Shown here one piece after another: positions 1-8,777 of a stretch of DNA of 64,000 nucleotides (position 1 is its first letter; each line of letters begins with the position of its first letter). A program made the position numbers and the translations under genes. The notes under the pieces were generated by a model that saw nothing but the letters and a program-made list of their open reading frames with translations, did no database searches and had not been told where the DNA came from. This DNA is from Nostoc sp. XA010. Its GTDB lineage: Bacteria > Cyanobacteriota > Cyanobacteriia > Cyanobacteriales > Nostocaceae. The stretch covers positions 1-64,000 of the forward strand of contig NZ_JAIVFX010000031.1 in assembly GCF_020829625.1 (NCBI RefSeq), read 5' to 3'.

Positions 1-181
1 CGATGTCTACTGGAGGTGCAGCGATGAAGGCGATTACGAAGCAAGCGGTAGCGGCTAGCAGGGTGGGGATCATTACTACGCCGAACCAACCGATATAAAT
101 ACGGTTGTTGGTGCTGGTGATCCACTCGCAAAACCGATCCCATACGTTGGCGCTTTCGCGACGTTGTAAGGTTGTCGTCAT
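1..181 (-). CDS. psbA: Photosystem II D1 protein, N-terminal part (cut by window edge)
   Basis: The reverse strand from 181 encodes about 60 residues beginning MTTTLQRRESANVWDRFCEW and continuing through NRIYIGWFGVVMIPTLL, the unmistakable start of the D1 reaction-centre protein of photosystem II. D1 sits in the thylakoid membrane, binds the reaction-centre chlorophylls and the manganese cluster, and is the subunit replaced after light damage. Only the N-terminus and the start of the first membrane helix lie in the window; the rest runs off the left edge. A consensus-type promoter and a leader hairpin precede it. Confidence 0.97.
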   Translation of the reverse strand, partial: MTTTLQRRESANVWDRFCEWITSTNNRIYIGWFGVVMIPTLLAATACFVIAFIAAPPVDI

Positions 182-214
182 TGTTTTATAAATGCGATTA
201 TTTGTGAATGAATT

Positions 215-232
215 AGGTAGCTTTAACTACCT
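215..232 (-). promoter_or_regulatory. Hairpin in the psbA leader
   Basis: AGGTAG and CTACCT form a six-base-pair perfect inverted repeat with a six-base loop, in the predicted 5' untranslated region between the -10 box and the psbA start codon. psbA leaders are known to influence message stability and translation; whether this stem does so is inference. Confidence 0.45.
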
Positions 233-239
233 GTTATAC

Positions 240-268
240 ATCTTAAAGAATTTATTGCGTTTTGTAAA
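240..268 (-). promoter_or_regulatory. Sigma70-type promoter of psbA
   Basis: Read on the minus strand, TTTACA (263-268) and TAAGAT (240-245) are separated by exactly 17 bp, a good -35/-10 pair about 60 bp upstream of the psbA start codon. Position and spacing are seen directly; use as the psbA promoter is inferred. Confidence 0.7.
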
Positions 269-373
269 GTACTTTGAGAAAGAATTTTCTCTTGGGATTT
301 ACGCACCCAAAGTGGAAAATCCTCACCTCACTGAAAAAAGGGAGGTTTTACATAATCAACAGTAGCGATGAGA

Positions 374-401
374 GCGATATCTACGACGGGCTACCCTACG
401 C
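374..401. repeat. Short interspersed repeat, family A (intergenic copy)
   Basis: This is a 28-nt copy of an element with ends GCGAT and CCTACGC and a CTACGACGGGCT centre. Two closely matching copies lie inside genes in this window (36063-36092 in cheA, 58550-58579 in a PLP enzyme). This copy lies beside an hrcA-like relic. Confidence 0.7.
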
Positions 402-481
402 AGTTTTCTCATCTAAGTGCGTTGCCCCCAAAATTCTCATACTTCCTCTTGGCATTGAACTTCGGTGATAAATAGAAGAAA
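402..481 (-). pseudogene. hrcA 3'-end relic
   Basis: The block from about 402 to 481 closely resembles 2196-2275, the part of hrcA encoding its C-terminal RRGSIPVGSVGVLGP region; long stretches such as CTTCCT, GGCATTGAAC/GGTATTGAAC and GAAGAAAT align in order. It lacks the rest of the gene and carries in-frame breaks, so it is a fragment in the same orientation as the intact hrcA. It lies just downstream of the first of two duplicated membrane-protein genes, suggesting a local duplication involving both. A family A repeat abuts it. Confidence 0.6.
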
Positions 482-485
482 TCTA

Positions 486-1157
486 TTACCGATTAGGTAT
501 CAACGATTCTTGACGAATAGTTGATGGTAGGGATGGGCGCAAGCAAAGATAAACAAGTGGGCCCAGTAGTGGGACAAAGGCTAGTATCCAAAACACCTGG
601 GGATTATTCCAGTGGCGACGAGCGATATCATCGCCAAGGATTGTGGGGAATAAAAGACAGAAAAGGCAAAATGCCAAGCTCATGCCATTAATAAAGCGAT
701 CACCTTGGAACTGCTGCACAAAATCTCCCCAGTTACCTAAGACAAAGGCATAGGCGAGTAAGCCAACAGTGCTTAAACTCAAAACAATCCCAAAAAAACG
801 AGAATCTAGCAGCTCTAAAAAAGCATCCTTTTGCCCAGAAAATTCTTGATTTGGTTCACGCAAAGCCAAATATGGTAACAGACCAAGCACTCCTGATGCT
901 ACTGATGCCAAGGCAAAAGGCCAAAAAGGAATCCGTTGCATTCTGGCATCAATGAACAACAAACCACTGTAAATTAGTAGCCAGATGCCCACTAAAGAAA
1001 ACAAGGAAAGGATAATTGGATTTATCGTAAACCACTGAAGGGTAAATATATTTTTCAACAGGGTTAGGGTTTCTTGTAAATGCAGGGGCGGTGCTAACAG
1101 TAAAATATAAGCGATAAATCCAACCCATAGTAACCACAATGCAACTTTTCTATTCAT
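486..1157 (-). CDS. Conserved membrane protein, tandem paralog 1
   Basis: This encodes 223 residues starting MNRKVALWLLWVGFIAYILL. I chose the ATG at 1157 because it aligns with the start of the neighbouring paralog (1346-2023); a longer open frame reaching 1481 runs back into that gene and is not credible. There are about five hydrophobic segments. Shared blocks with the paralog include LLPYLALREPN, LLDSR and a final PLLGPLVYLCLRP. I recognise the pair as a conserved cyanobacterial/plastid-type membrane protein without a firm function. It ends only 5 nt from the hrcA relic. Confidence 0.8.
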   Translation of the reverse strand: MNRKVALWLLWVGFIAYILLLAPPLHLQETLTLLKNIFTLQWFTINPIILSLFSLVGIWLLIYSGLLFIDARMQRIPFWPFALASVASGVLGLLPYLALREPNQEFSGQKDAFLELLDSRFFGIVLSLSTVGLLAYAFVLGNWGDFVQQFQGDRFINGMSLAFCLFCLLFPTILGDDIARRHWNNPQVFWILAFVPLLGPLVYLCLRPSLPSTIRQESLIPNR

Positions 1158-1345
1158 CATCTGGTGTGCATTTAACATAATTACTAATTTATAATTCGGA
1201 TTTTTTGCCTCTAAATCCCCCTTTTTGTAGAACGCTGCCCTGAGCTTGCTTAAAAATAGTAGTAAATCTATACGTGATTTTTGTTTCAGTTGAGGATTTA
1301 GACCCCAACTGAAACTGTCTTTGAAATTACGAATTAAAAATTGCT

Positions 1346-2023
1346 TTAATTTGCAGCTGGCTGCTGACTTGGTATTGCTTCTACACCCACTTCTGGTAGA
1401 GGTGGACGCACACACAAATAAATCAATGGCCCGAATAGAGGTATCAACGCTATTAACCAGAACATCTGTGGATTTTTCCAACCACGACGCGCCATATCAT
1501 CCCTTAGCAAAGCTGGAAATAATAGGCAAAGTAGACAGAAGTCTAAACTCATGACATTGATGAAGCGGTTAGTTTGCCACTGTTGCACAAAATTACCCCA
1601 ATCTCCTCCTGTTAAACCGTATGTAACTAGAAGAACCGTGGCTACCGTCAAGATAACCCCAGTCACACGAGAATCTAGCAGCTTGAGCAAGGCATTCTTT
1701 TTACCAACAAACTTATGATTTGGTTCTCTTAGGGCTAAATAGGGTAATAAAGCAAATGCCCCGACTCCAAAAGAGGCAGTAGCAAATAGCCAAGCAGGTA
1801 TTTTTTGTCCTCTACCATCAATAAATACTACTGCACTGTAGATGAGAGGCCAGATGCCCATGAGGTTGAATAGTGCTACAACTAATGGGTTAACGCCTTG
1901 CCACTGGCCAGTAGAAAGATTTTTAATTAACTCGAATGTACCAGGTTGCTCAGGAGGAGCGAGGAAAAAAGCATAGGTAGTGAATCCCAGCCACAGCAAG
2001 CCAAAGGCAATTTTTCTAACCAT
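1346..2023 (-). CDS. Conserved membrane protein, tandem paralog 2
   Basis: This encodes 225 residues starting MVRKIAFGLLWLGFTTYAFF, with five or so hydrophobic helices and the same conserved blocks as its neighbour (LLPYLALREPN, LLDSR, FGPLIYLCVRPPLP). The copies differ throughout, so the duplication is not recent. It lies about 105 bp downstream of hrcA on the same strand and may be cotranscribed with it, though a promoter in the gap is possible. The cellular role is unknown; the membrane location is predicted from hydrophobicity. Confidence 0.82.
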   Translation of the reverse strand: MVRKIAFGLLWLGFTTYAFFLAPPEQPGTFELIKNLSTGQWQGVNPLVVALFNLMGIWPLIYSAVVFIDGRGQKIPAWLFATASFGVGAFALLPYLALREPNHKFVGKKNALLKLLDSRVTGVILTVATVLLVTYGLTGGDWGNFVQQWQTNRFINVMSLDFCLLCLLFPALLRDDMARRGWKNPQMFWLIALIPLFGPLIYLCVRPPLPEVGVEAIPSQQPAAN

Positions 2024-2128
2024 GAAAGAGTTAAAAGGTATTAATTATTGATTTTGCCACTATAAATTCGGCTGATCTACCTGCTATGGTATTGTTCTTT
2101 TGTCTAAACCCGTAGCAGGTTGTCTCTA

Positions 2129-3217
2129 TTAGGGATTGAAATAACTGAAAGCTTCTGAGAGGTAATCAGCAGCAGATGCTACTACTGCGATCGCACTTTC
2201 ATAATCTAGACGCGTTGGCCCCAAAACTCCTACACTTCCTACTGGTATTGAACCTCGGCGATAGGTGGAAGAAATCAAGGTGCAGGTGCGTATCGGTTCT
2301 AAAAGATTTTCTGCGCCAATACGAACCGTTACTTTTGACTTACCCATATCCTCAAGCTCTGGTTCCTCAAATATTAATCGCCATAGTTGGTCTTGTTCTT
2401 CTTCCAGCAGGTGGATAATTGTTTGTACCTGCTGTAACTGGGAAAATTCTGGCTGACGCAAAACTTCTGACACACCCCGAACCATAATTTGGGTTGCAGT
2501 CGGTGCATGAGTGCGACGAGTCAATTCGGCAACTGAATGTTTCAAAAATTCCCCGTAGCGTTGGAATTCCTGATCTAGTTCGCTCCAGTTGAGGTTGGCT
2601 AATTCCAACAAGCTTCGCCCCCGCAGGTGGGTATTCAAAAAGTTAGAAACAATTTGTAACTCGCGATCAATTACCTCTGAATCCCGTTGTGTTTCCTCTG
2701 GTATTGGGGACAAATCCATCAACTTGGAATGTGTCTCATAACTATCGGTAACTACAATTAACATGATCCGCCCCGCTTCAACTTGCACTAATTGCAGATG
2801 TCGCAATAGTGCTGTGGTAGTTTGCGGCATAGTAATCAAGCTAATGCAACCACTCAAGGTTGCTAAAATTTGTGCGGCTCCTTGCAGTAGGGTTTCTAAA
2901 CTCCAATCTTCCCACTGGAGGCGCTTTTGCAATGCCACCTCTACTTCTCGTCCTAAAGTTTCAGAAGGTGTAATTAGCTGGTCAACATAAATGCGATAGC
3001 CTGAATCTGAAGGCACTCGTCCAGCAGAGGCGTGTGGTTGGTAGAGTAATCCCGACTTTTCTAAAACGCCCATCACATTGCGAATTGTGGCTGAACTTAC
3101 ACCCAGGTCGTACTCCTCGACCAAAGCTTTTGAACCAACAGGCTCTGCCGTAGCAATGTAGTGACGTACCGTTGCCCAAAGTATATGCTGTTGTCGATTT
3201 GTTAAGTGGACTTCCAT
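2129..3217 (-). CDS. hrcA: Heat-inducible transcription repressor HrcA
   Basis: This encodes 362 residues from the ATG at 3217 (MEVHLTNRQQHILWATVRHY). The N-terminal winged-helix region carries the family signature around PVGSKALVEEYDLGVSSATI and GLLYQPHASAGRVPSDSGYR; the middle and C-terminal GAF-like region ends with GSVGVLGPTRLDYESAIAVV. HrcA normally represses groE/dnaK-type genes by binding CIRCE elements. A TTG eight codons upstream (3241) is an alternative start, but the ATG matches the usual family N-terminus. No CIRCE inverted repeat was seen in its own upstream region. Confidence 0.95.
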   Translation of the reverse strand: MEVHLTNRQQHILWATVRHYIATAEPVGSKALVEEYDLGVSSATIRNVMGVLEKSGLLYQPHASAGRVPSDSGYRIYVDQLITPSETLGREVEVALQKRLQWEDWSLETLLQGAAQILATLSGCISLITMPQTTTALLRHLQLVQVEAGRIMLIVVTDSYETHSKLMDLSPIPEETQRDSEVIDRELQIVSNFLNTHLRGRSLLELANLNWSELDQEFQRYGEFLKHSVAELTRRTHAPTATQIMVRGVSEVLRQPEFSQLQQVQTIIHLLEEEQDQLWRLIFEEPELEDMGKSKVTVRIGAENLLEPIRTCTLISSTYRRGSIPVGSVGVLGPTRLDYESAIAVVASAADYLSEAFSYFNP

Positions 3218-3241
3218 AGGGTGTGTAATGCTTGGCGGCAA

Positions 3242-3654
3242 ATTTTAATCAAAGTCTGGAAAAATTTCTGGATTTGATTGAAAACTAAGAATATTAATAA
3301 TTTATTAAGATAACAAATTATACAATTATATTTTGATCATTAATCTTAAGGTTTACGTACAACATTCTCTGAACGGATCTTTGCAGTAATAGTTGAGAGT
3401 TTCAATTTACAACATCCTTTTCTGGTCTATTTTTGCATAATTCTACACTTATAAAAGTATTATTGTATACGTATTTTTGCGGCGATCGCAGCTAAGATTG
3501 GGGTCGAAAAGTTTCGTAAATTAAATATTTAGCCACTGGAAAAAGTTGCCAGCTTTCCTGGCTAGCCCCTAAGTTTTTATGTACTGCTATTTTTAGCATA
3601 GCAAAAGCCAGATGGAAGAATAACTTCCATCTGAGTAATGCATCTAAACACAAG
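3242..3654. other. Intergenic region upstream of hrcA
   Basis: These 413 bases are AT-rich and hold no convincing gene. They contain one HIP1-like octamer near 3483, and the rhodanese terminator stem at 3609-3633. No tRNA, CIRCE element or repeat family was recognised in the rest. Confidence 0.6.
3601..3633 (-). terminator. Terminator-like stem after the rhodanese gene
   Basis: CAGATGGAAG (3609-3618) and CTTCCATCTG (3624-3633) form a perfect 10-bp stem with a five-base loop, about 20 bp after the rhodanese stop on the minus strand. It is followed by GCTTTTGC, a weak U tract. Confidence 0.6.
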
Positions 3655-3987
3655 CTAATACTGGGGAATTGAATGGTCTACTAAGACGGAATAAGCATCA
3701 ATACCACCGGAAATATTTTGCACATTTGTAAAACCTTGAGCAATTAACCACTGGCACATCTGGGCAGAACGGATGCCGTGGTGGCATAGTACAAGGGTTT
3801 CAGCTTGGGGATTGAAGAGGGTAGGGACTTGATCTCCCCATTCGGGAAATTGACTCAAGGGTAGGTTGATAAAGCCTTCAATGCTAGCAATTTCTAATTC
3901 TTGTGGTTCGCGTACATCTACTAGCTGAATACTTGCATCACCAGAAGAAAGACGTTGTGCCAGTTCTTGTACACTAATCTGGTTCAT
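3655..3987 (-). CDS. Single-domain rhodanese-like protein
   Basis: This encodes 110 residues with one rhodanese domain. VDVREPQE (about 23-30) is the CH2A-like motif, and the active-site loop is CHHGIRS with cysteine 68, where a persulfide would form. GGIDAYS near the end is the usual C-terminal motif. Such stand-alone cytosolic rhodaneses transfer sulfane sulfur or act as sulfur carriers; the substrate is not deducible. It is monocistronic, with its own terminator stem downstream. Confidence 0.9.
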   Translation of the reverse strand: MNQISVQELAQRLSSGDASIQLVDVREPQELEIASIEGFINLPLSQFPEWGDQVPTLFNPQAETLVLCHHGIRSAQMCQWLIAQGFTNVQNISGGIDAYSVLVDHSIPQY

Positions 3988-4143
3988 GGGTTAACTAAAA
4001 GAATTCCCTATAAACAGCCGTAATCCTATTTATGGTGACAGAAAATCTCTGTCTTTGCATGAGTATCCATTCTCAAGAAGGCTGATAGATTCTGGTAGGC
4101 TTTCTGCTTAAATGGCTGTAAACCGTCTTTTTAAAGGTTAAAT

Positions 4144-5841
4144 GTGAATAGGCAACGCTCATTTATTGGTTTTATCGTAGCTGGTGCGATCGCACTGCTA
4201 GTAATTGCGATCGCTAGTTTTTACTGGTTTTTCGCCAAAAATCCGGCTAACGTCACTGCTTCTACCGGACAGCCTAATGCAGCCATATTCGTGTCGAAAC
4301 TGTCCCCTGTAATGCTTTCATTGCTGACGAATCCTGATCGGTTGCAGGCGTTGGAGCGTGAAGGAGAACTATCTAAACTCAAAACGAGTTTATTCGCCAA
4401 AAGTGGCATAGATTACAAAGAAGACGTTCAACCCTGGTTAGGGGACGAAATTACCTTAGCTATCACCACCTTAGATATTGATCGCGATCGAGAAAACGGA
4501 CAGCAGCCAGGGTATTTGTTGGCACTAGCAACCAAGCAACCGGAAAAAAGCCGCGAGTTTGTCGAGTTTTTGTTTTCCAAACGGGCGTTAGGTGGAGCAA
4601 ACTTAGCTGTTGAACAATACAAAGGCGTGAAGCTGATTTATGACAATCAAGAAGTAAGTACAGAAAATAAAATCCAAAATCCAAAATCCAAAATCCAAAA
4701 TTCTCTAGCTGGTGCTGTTGTTGGTGAAGGCTTTGTGTTGTTTGCCAACGATCCGAAGGTGTTGCGAGACGCCATCAATAATGTCCAAGCGCCCGATCTG
4801 AATTTGACTAGCTCCCCTGAATACCAAAAAGCGACAAAACAACTACCCAAAGGGGGTTTAGCTGTAGCTTTCTTAAATCTTCCAATCGTAGCAAAATGGC
4901 AAGGTTTAGAATTGGCAGAACAAACATATAACAGCGAAATTATTTCCCTGGTGTTGAACCCTAAAGGTTTGCTAGCAGAAACCAGTTTTTTAACTTCATC
5001 GGAAATTGTTTCCCCATCTTCACCACTATCTAAACCTGTAGGAGCATTGCAATATGTTCCAGCGTCGGCAGGTTTGGCAATTTCTGGCTCAAATTTAAGT
5101 AATTTGGGTAACAGTGATTTAGCCAAACTCTGGAGACAAGCCACAGCTACTATATATGGTTCTGAGGAAGATGTAGTTTCTCGGTTAGCAAAACCTTTGG
5201 CGGATGTTCAAAAACGCTGGGGTATAAACTTTCCAGAGGATATTTTTAGCTGGGTACAAGGAGAATATGCCATAGCATTGTTACCTGGGAAAGAGCAAAC
5301 AACCCCTCATTGGATTTTTGCGGTGGAAAAATCCGAGAGTGTGGAAAAAGGTATTGCTCGATTAGATGCGATCGCTTCATCCAATGGACTCAGTATTAAT
5401 CCCCTAACTCTGTCCAAGCAAAAAATCTCTGCTTGGACAGAGTTAACTACGGCTACAAAAAAAAGCGATGTTAAAGAGGGAACATCCTTCAGTATTGAAA
5501 CAAAAGTACGAGGATTGCATACAACTTTAGGAAATTACGAAATTTTCACCTCTGACTTAGAAACGATGGATGAAATCCTCACAGCCAAGGATAATTCGTT
5601 AATTGACAATCCCAATTTCAAAGATAGTATTGCTGCAATTCCCTTACCAAATCAAGGCTATATATATCTTGACTGGACAAAAAGCCAGAATTTGTTAGAG
5701 GGTCAAGTACCGATTCTCAAACTAGTGGAAGTTTTAGGGAAACCGTTTTTTAATAGTCTGCGATCGCTTACAGTCAGTAGTTATGGAACTGACACAGGAG
5801 CGCTCAAAGGTGGCGTTTTCTTCCAACTCAATAACTCGTGA
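4144..5841 (+). CDS. DUF3352 family protein, membrane-anchored
   Basis: This encodes 565 residues from a GTG start (VNRQRSFIGFIVAGAIALLV). Residues 8-30 form one hydrophobic anchor; the rest is probably extracytoplasmic. The body has the DUF3352 pattern known from cyanobacteria, for example LPKGGLAVAFLNLP and a C-terminal segment IPLPNQGYIYLDW. The biochemical function is unknown. Around residues 176-187 the reading frame passes through four copies of the heptamer AAAATCC, which encode a KIQNPKSKIQN insert. A strong terminator follows. Confidence 0.85.
   Translation: MNRQRSFIGFIVAGAIALLVIAIASFYWFFAKNPANVTASTGQPNAAIFVSKLSPVMLSLLTNPDRLQALEREGELSKLKTSLFAKSGIDYKEDVQPWLGDEITLAITTLDIDRDRENGQQPGYLLALATKQPEKSREFVEFLFSKRALGGANLAVEQYKGVKLIYDNQEVSTENKIQNPKSKIQNSLAGAVVGEGFVLFANDPKVLRDAINNVQAPDLNLTSSPEYQKATKQLPKGGLAVAFLNLPIVAKWQGLELAEQTYNSEIISLVLNPKGLLAETSFLTSSEIVSPSSPLSKPVGALQYVPASAGLAISGSNLSNLGNSDLAKLWRQATATIYGSEEDVVSRLAKPLADVQKRWGINFPEDIFSWVQGEYAIALLPGKEQTTPHWIFAVEKSESVEKGIARLDAIASSNGLSINPLTLSKQKISAWTELTTATKKSDVKEGTSFSIETKVRGLHTTLGNYEIFTSDLETMDEILTAKDNSLIDNPNFKDSIAAIPLPNQGYIYLDWTKSQNLLEGQVPILKLVEVLGKPFFNSLRSLTVSSYGTDTGALKGGVFFQLNNS
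4669..4702. repeat. Heptamer repeat (AAAATCC) inside the DUF3352 gene
   Basis: There are four consecutive AAAATCC units plus a partial fifth, in frame within the coding sequence. Short tandemly repeated heptamers of this type are usually intergenic in heterocystous cyanobacteria. Confidence 0.85.
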
Positions 5842-5861
5842 GATTTTCAGAAAAGCTCAAG

Positions 5862-5899
5862 TGCAGAAGGTTAAACATTCTTTGACCTTCTGCATTTTC
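5862..5899 (+). terminator. Rho-independent terminator after the DUF3352 gene
   Basis: TGCAGAAGGTTAAA and TTTGACCTTCTGCA pair over 14 positions (one G-U) around a CATTC loop, followed by TTTTCTT. It separates the DUF3352 gene from the Hsp70-like operon. Confidence 0.85.
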
Positions 5900-6060
5900 T
5901 TGTCCCATGATATTTACGTAGATTTTCTGTAGCATTTGCTATTTGTATTTGTAATCTTTGGATAGGTACTGGCTGCTGGCTTAGAAATTTAGATTCGATG
6001 GAGCAGTGAGTATCAAATACATCACAAATAATTTACACAATACTCAGGTAGCGATCGGTA

Positions 6061-8274
6061 ATGGGCAAGGCAATTGGCATTGATTTAGGGACGACTAATT
6101 CTGTCGCCGCTTTTAAGTTAGCAGAAGTGGAAGTGGTGACAGCTAACGATAATACGCCTCCAGACAGGAAACTGACGCGATCGCTCGTTGCTTGTGAGCA
6201 AAATAAATTTTTGGTAGGAGATCAAGCTTACAACCAACTCAGGGCTAATCCTGAAAATGTGGTTGTTTCCATCAAGCGCCTAATAGGGAGAGGTTTTGGC
6301 GATCCAGCCGTACAAAAACAAATGTCGGAATTTGGTTACAAAATTGCTGAACCGAGTCAGGGAACAGACAACGGTATTGCAGTTTGGCTAGGAGGTAAAG
6401 AATATCAGCCAGAGGATATTTCTGCTGAAATTCTCAAAAAAGTTGTGCAAAATGCCCAAACTTATCGCCAAGGAATTGGTAAAACAGGCGAAGTTATAGA
6501 TCAAGCAGTTATTACCGTCCCCGCTTACTTCAACGATAAACAACGCCATGCTACCCGCACAGCTGCACTTAAAGCTGGAATTACTCCTTTAGAATTACTA
6601 CCGGAACCCACAGCCGCGGCCATATCTTACGGTTTTTCTCCAACTGAGGAAGATTTTAAAACGATTTTAGTCTTTGATTTTGGTGGTGGTACTTTTGATG
6701 CTTCGGTGATTCAAGCAGCAGGAACTTCATTTATTGAACTGGGAAAAGCTGGAGATTTATGGTTGGGAGGAGATGACATTGACTCTCGGATCATCAAGTT
6801 TGTTAAACAACAATTTGCCCAGCAAGAAAGAATTGCTGATATTGATGGCTTGATTGCCAAAATGCCCCATTATCAACGGGTACGATTTAATGCCGATTTG
6901 AAGTTAGCAGTAGAACGCGCCAAAGTTGAACTAAGCACTGCTACAGTATCTTGCATTGCTCCTGCGACTCAATTATTAGATGAATTGGGTATTGCTATTC
7001 CCATTGAAGTAGAAATCAACCGCGAGCAATTTGAGGAAATAATTTTTGATTTGGTAGAGCGATCGATTCAAATTTGCCGCCAAGCACTACAAGATGCTGA
7101 ATATCACTTAGAGATGGTAGATGTAGTGTTATTGGTTGGCGGTTCTTGCCAAATTCCTGTAGTCCAACGCAAAGTTAAAGAAGCTTTTGGAACTGATAAA
7201 GTAGTGGTGCATCCCCGTCCGATGTATGCGGTGGCTGAGGGTGCAGCAATTGTCGCAGCTGGACTAACAGAGAAAGTAACAACAGTTTCTCGTGATTATT
7301 TTATCAAGCTGGTGGATGGCAACTATCAAGTAATTCAGAGGGGTGATATCTTACCAGTGACTAAATCCCACACTTTTAAAATTGCTGCTGATGGACAACG
7401 GTTGATTCACTTTCAATTTTTCAGCCCTGATCAAGTAAGGCAAGATTTGGATGGGATATATGAAGATGACAGTATTGGAGACATTTGGTTGGGTTTAAAC
7501 CAATCCTATCCATGCGGGACGGAAGTTTTAGTCAACTTGGAGTTAGATGAAAAAAATAATGGTCTAGGGATGACTGCCACATTAAAAAATGACCCTTCCG
7601 ACAGGGTAAGTTGCACCTTTTCGCGGGGACGCTCAGACGAGAAAATATATAAGGAATTAGAGGAAACGATCGCAGAACTCAATGACCAAAACCTAACTCC
7701 TCTCGGTGTGGAAGAAGCGCTGAAGTTAGCGTTACCAGTAGTGCAATTAAGTAACGAAATTATTGATCCAAAGACCGGAGAGGAACGCAGCGATTTACGC
7801 GATCGCGCTAGTGCAAACTTGAAAAAATTCCAAGTATCCATGTCTAAGGAACGCCTAGAAGCTGAGTACCTAATCGATAAATGCGATCGCATAGTTAAAC
7901 TTTGCGGCTCCATAATTCCCCAACCACAGCAGGAACGATTGCAAAAGCTCAGTCAAGAATTGGAAGATGCCATTAACACCAATAACTTCTCCAAGATGGA
8001 GTCTAAGAGTGAAGATGCAAGACGAGAACTTGACAATCTACCTGATGAAGTCCATGTTATTCAAGCTTGTTTTTTAGCAATCCGTCAAGCCCACGCGGTT
8101 GCACCGACTCAAGCAAATGCCATGTCTGACAAACTTTCTCGGATGCTTGCCGCTATGAAAAGTGATGATGGACAGGAAGCCAATCGCTTGTGGAGTGAAT
8201 TGCAACCAGATATCCAGCGTTGGCTAAATCAGGAGTTACCCAAGAACAGCATTGTCACAGGACTAACGCGATGA
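6061..8274 (+). CDS. Hsp70-family chaperone, divergent, first gene of a five-gene operon
   Basis: This encodes 737 residues. The nucleotide-binding domain is complete: IGIDLGTTNS (phosphate 1), LVFDFGGGTFDAS (phosphate 2) and VVLLVGGSCQIPVVQ (adenosine). The linker region is GDILPVTKSH. The beta-type substrate domain is followed by a long helical C-terminal part, making it about 100 residues longer than standard DnaK, and it lacks an EEVD-like tail. It is therefore an extra, specialised Hsp70 rather than the housekeeping DnaK. Its stop overlaps the next start (ATGA), and J-like and GrpE-like genes follow, which supports a dedicated chaperone machine. Confidence 0.93.
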   Translation: MGKAIGIDLGTTNSVAAFKLAEVEVVTANDNTPPDRKLTRSLVACEQNKFLVGDQAYNQLRANPENVVVSIKRLIGRGFGDPAVQKQMSEFGYKIAEPSQGTDNGIAVWLGGKEYQPEDISAEILKKVVQNAQTYRQGIGKTGEVIDQAVITVPAYFNDKQRHATRTAALKAGITPLELLPEPTAAAISYGFSPTEEDFKTILVFDFGGGTFDASVIQAAGTSFIELGKAGDLWLGGDDIDSRIIKFVKQQFAQQERIADIDGLIAKMPHYQRVRFNADLKLAVERAKVELSTATVSCIAPATQLLDELGIAIPIEVEINREQFEEIIFDLVERSIQICRQALQDAEYHLEMVDVVLLVGGSCQIPVVQRKVKEAFGTDKVVVHPRPMYAVAEGAAIVAAGLTEKVTTVSRDYFIKLVDGNYQVIQRGDILPVTKSHTFKIAADGQRLIHFQFFSPDQVRQDLDGIYEDDSIGDIWLGLNQSYPCGTEVLVNLELDEKNNGLGMTATLKNDPSDRVSCTFSRGRSDEKIYKELEETIAELNDQNLTPLGVEEALKLALPVVQLSNEIIDPKTGEERSDLRDRASANLKKFQVSMSKERLEAEYLIDKCDRIVKLCGSIIPQPQQERLQKLSQELEDAINTNNFSKMESKSEDARRELDNLPDEVHVIQACFLAIRQAHAVAPTQANAMSDKLSRMLAAMKSDDGQEANRLWSELQPDIQRWLNQELPKNSIVTGLTR

Positions 8275-8777
8275 AGATTAAGCTGAACTGTCCTGTGTGT
8301 GATTACCAAGAAATTGAAGGTGACACTTGTCCTAACTGTGATACCGACCTTTCTGTAATTCGGATGCTCAAAGAATTACCGCAGGTGGAAAACCCTCTGC
8401 GACAATTAAAAATTACCAAATGGCAACTAGGAGTTGCTTTACTCCTGCTCGTTATCGGGATTGGGTTGGGTGTAATAGGTAGTTTTATCTTCCTGCAACC
8501 ACAGTTACACACATTAACTGTTTCTTCCTCCAATCCAGTTAGTAGCGATCGCCTAAAACTACCAGTTCATGCCCCTGTGACAGCTAAGGAACCGCCAAAA
8601 CCAATTACCTATACTGTCAAATCGGGAGATCGCCTCAGCGCGATCGCCCAAAAATTTTGTGGTGAGGGAACCTCTTGGCAAGTAATGGTTAAAGCCAATC
8701 CCAAACTCAAAGGACGGAAAGACTATATAGATGTAGGGGAAGTGTTAAAAATCCCCAACTGCAAGGAGGGCACTTGA
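8271..8777 (+). CDS. Zinc-ribbon / transmembrane / LysM protein
   Basis: This encodes 168 residues from the ATG at 8271, which overlaps the Hsp70 stop codon; an upstream in-frame start at 8220 lies inside that gene. Cysteines 7, 10, 20 and 23 (CPVC, CPNC) form a likely zinc ribbon. Residues about 51-76 (LGVALLLLVIGIGLGVIGSF) are one membrane helix. Residues about 119-165, starting ITYTVKSGDRLSAIAQKF, are a LysM domain that normally binds peptidoglycan. The topology suggests a cytoplasmic zinc ribbon and a periplasmic LysM. It could tether the chaperone machine to the envelope (inference). Confidence 0.88.
   Translation: MKIKLNCPVCDYQEIEGDTCPNCDTDLSVIRMLKELPQVENPLRQLKITKWQLGVALLLLVIGIGLGVIGSFIFLQPQLHTLTVSSSNPVSSDRLKLPVHAPVTAKEPPKPITYTVKSGDRLSAIAQKFCGEGTSWQVMVKANPKLKGRKDYIDVGEVLKIPNCKEGT

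Noticed and set aside
274..468. Small plus-strand open frame near psbA
   Set aside because: It crosses a family A repeat and an hrcA relic on the opposite strand.
1158..1481. N-terminal extension of the first membrane paralog
   Set aside because: It overlaps the second paralog and has no counterpart in it.
3242..3400. CIRCE operator upstream of hrcA
   Set aside because: No TTAGCACTC-N9-GAGTGCTAA-like inverted repeat is present.
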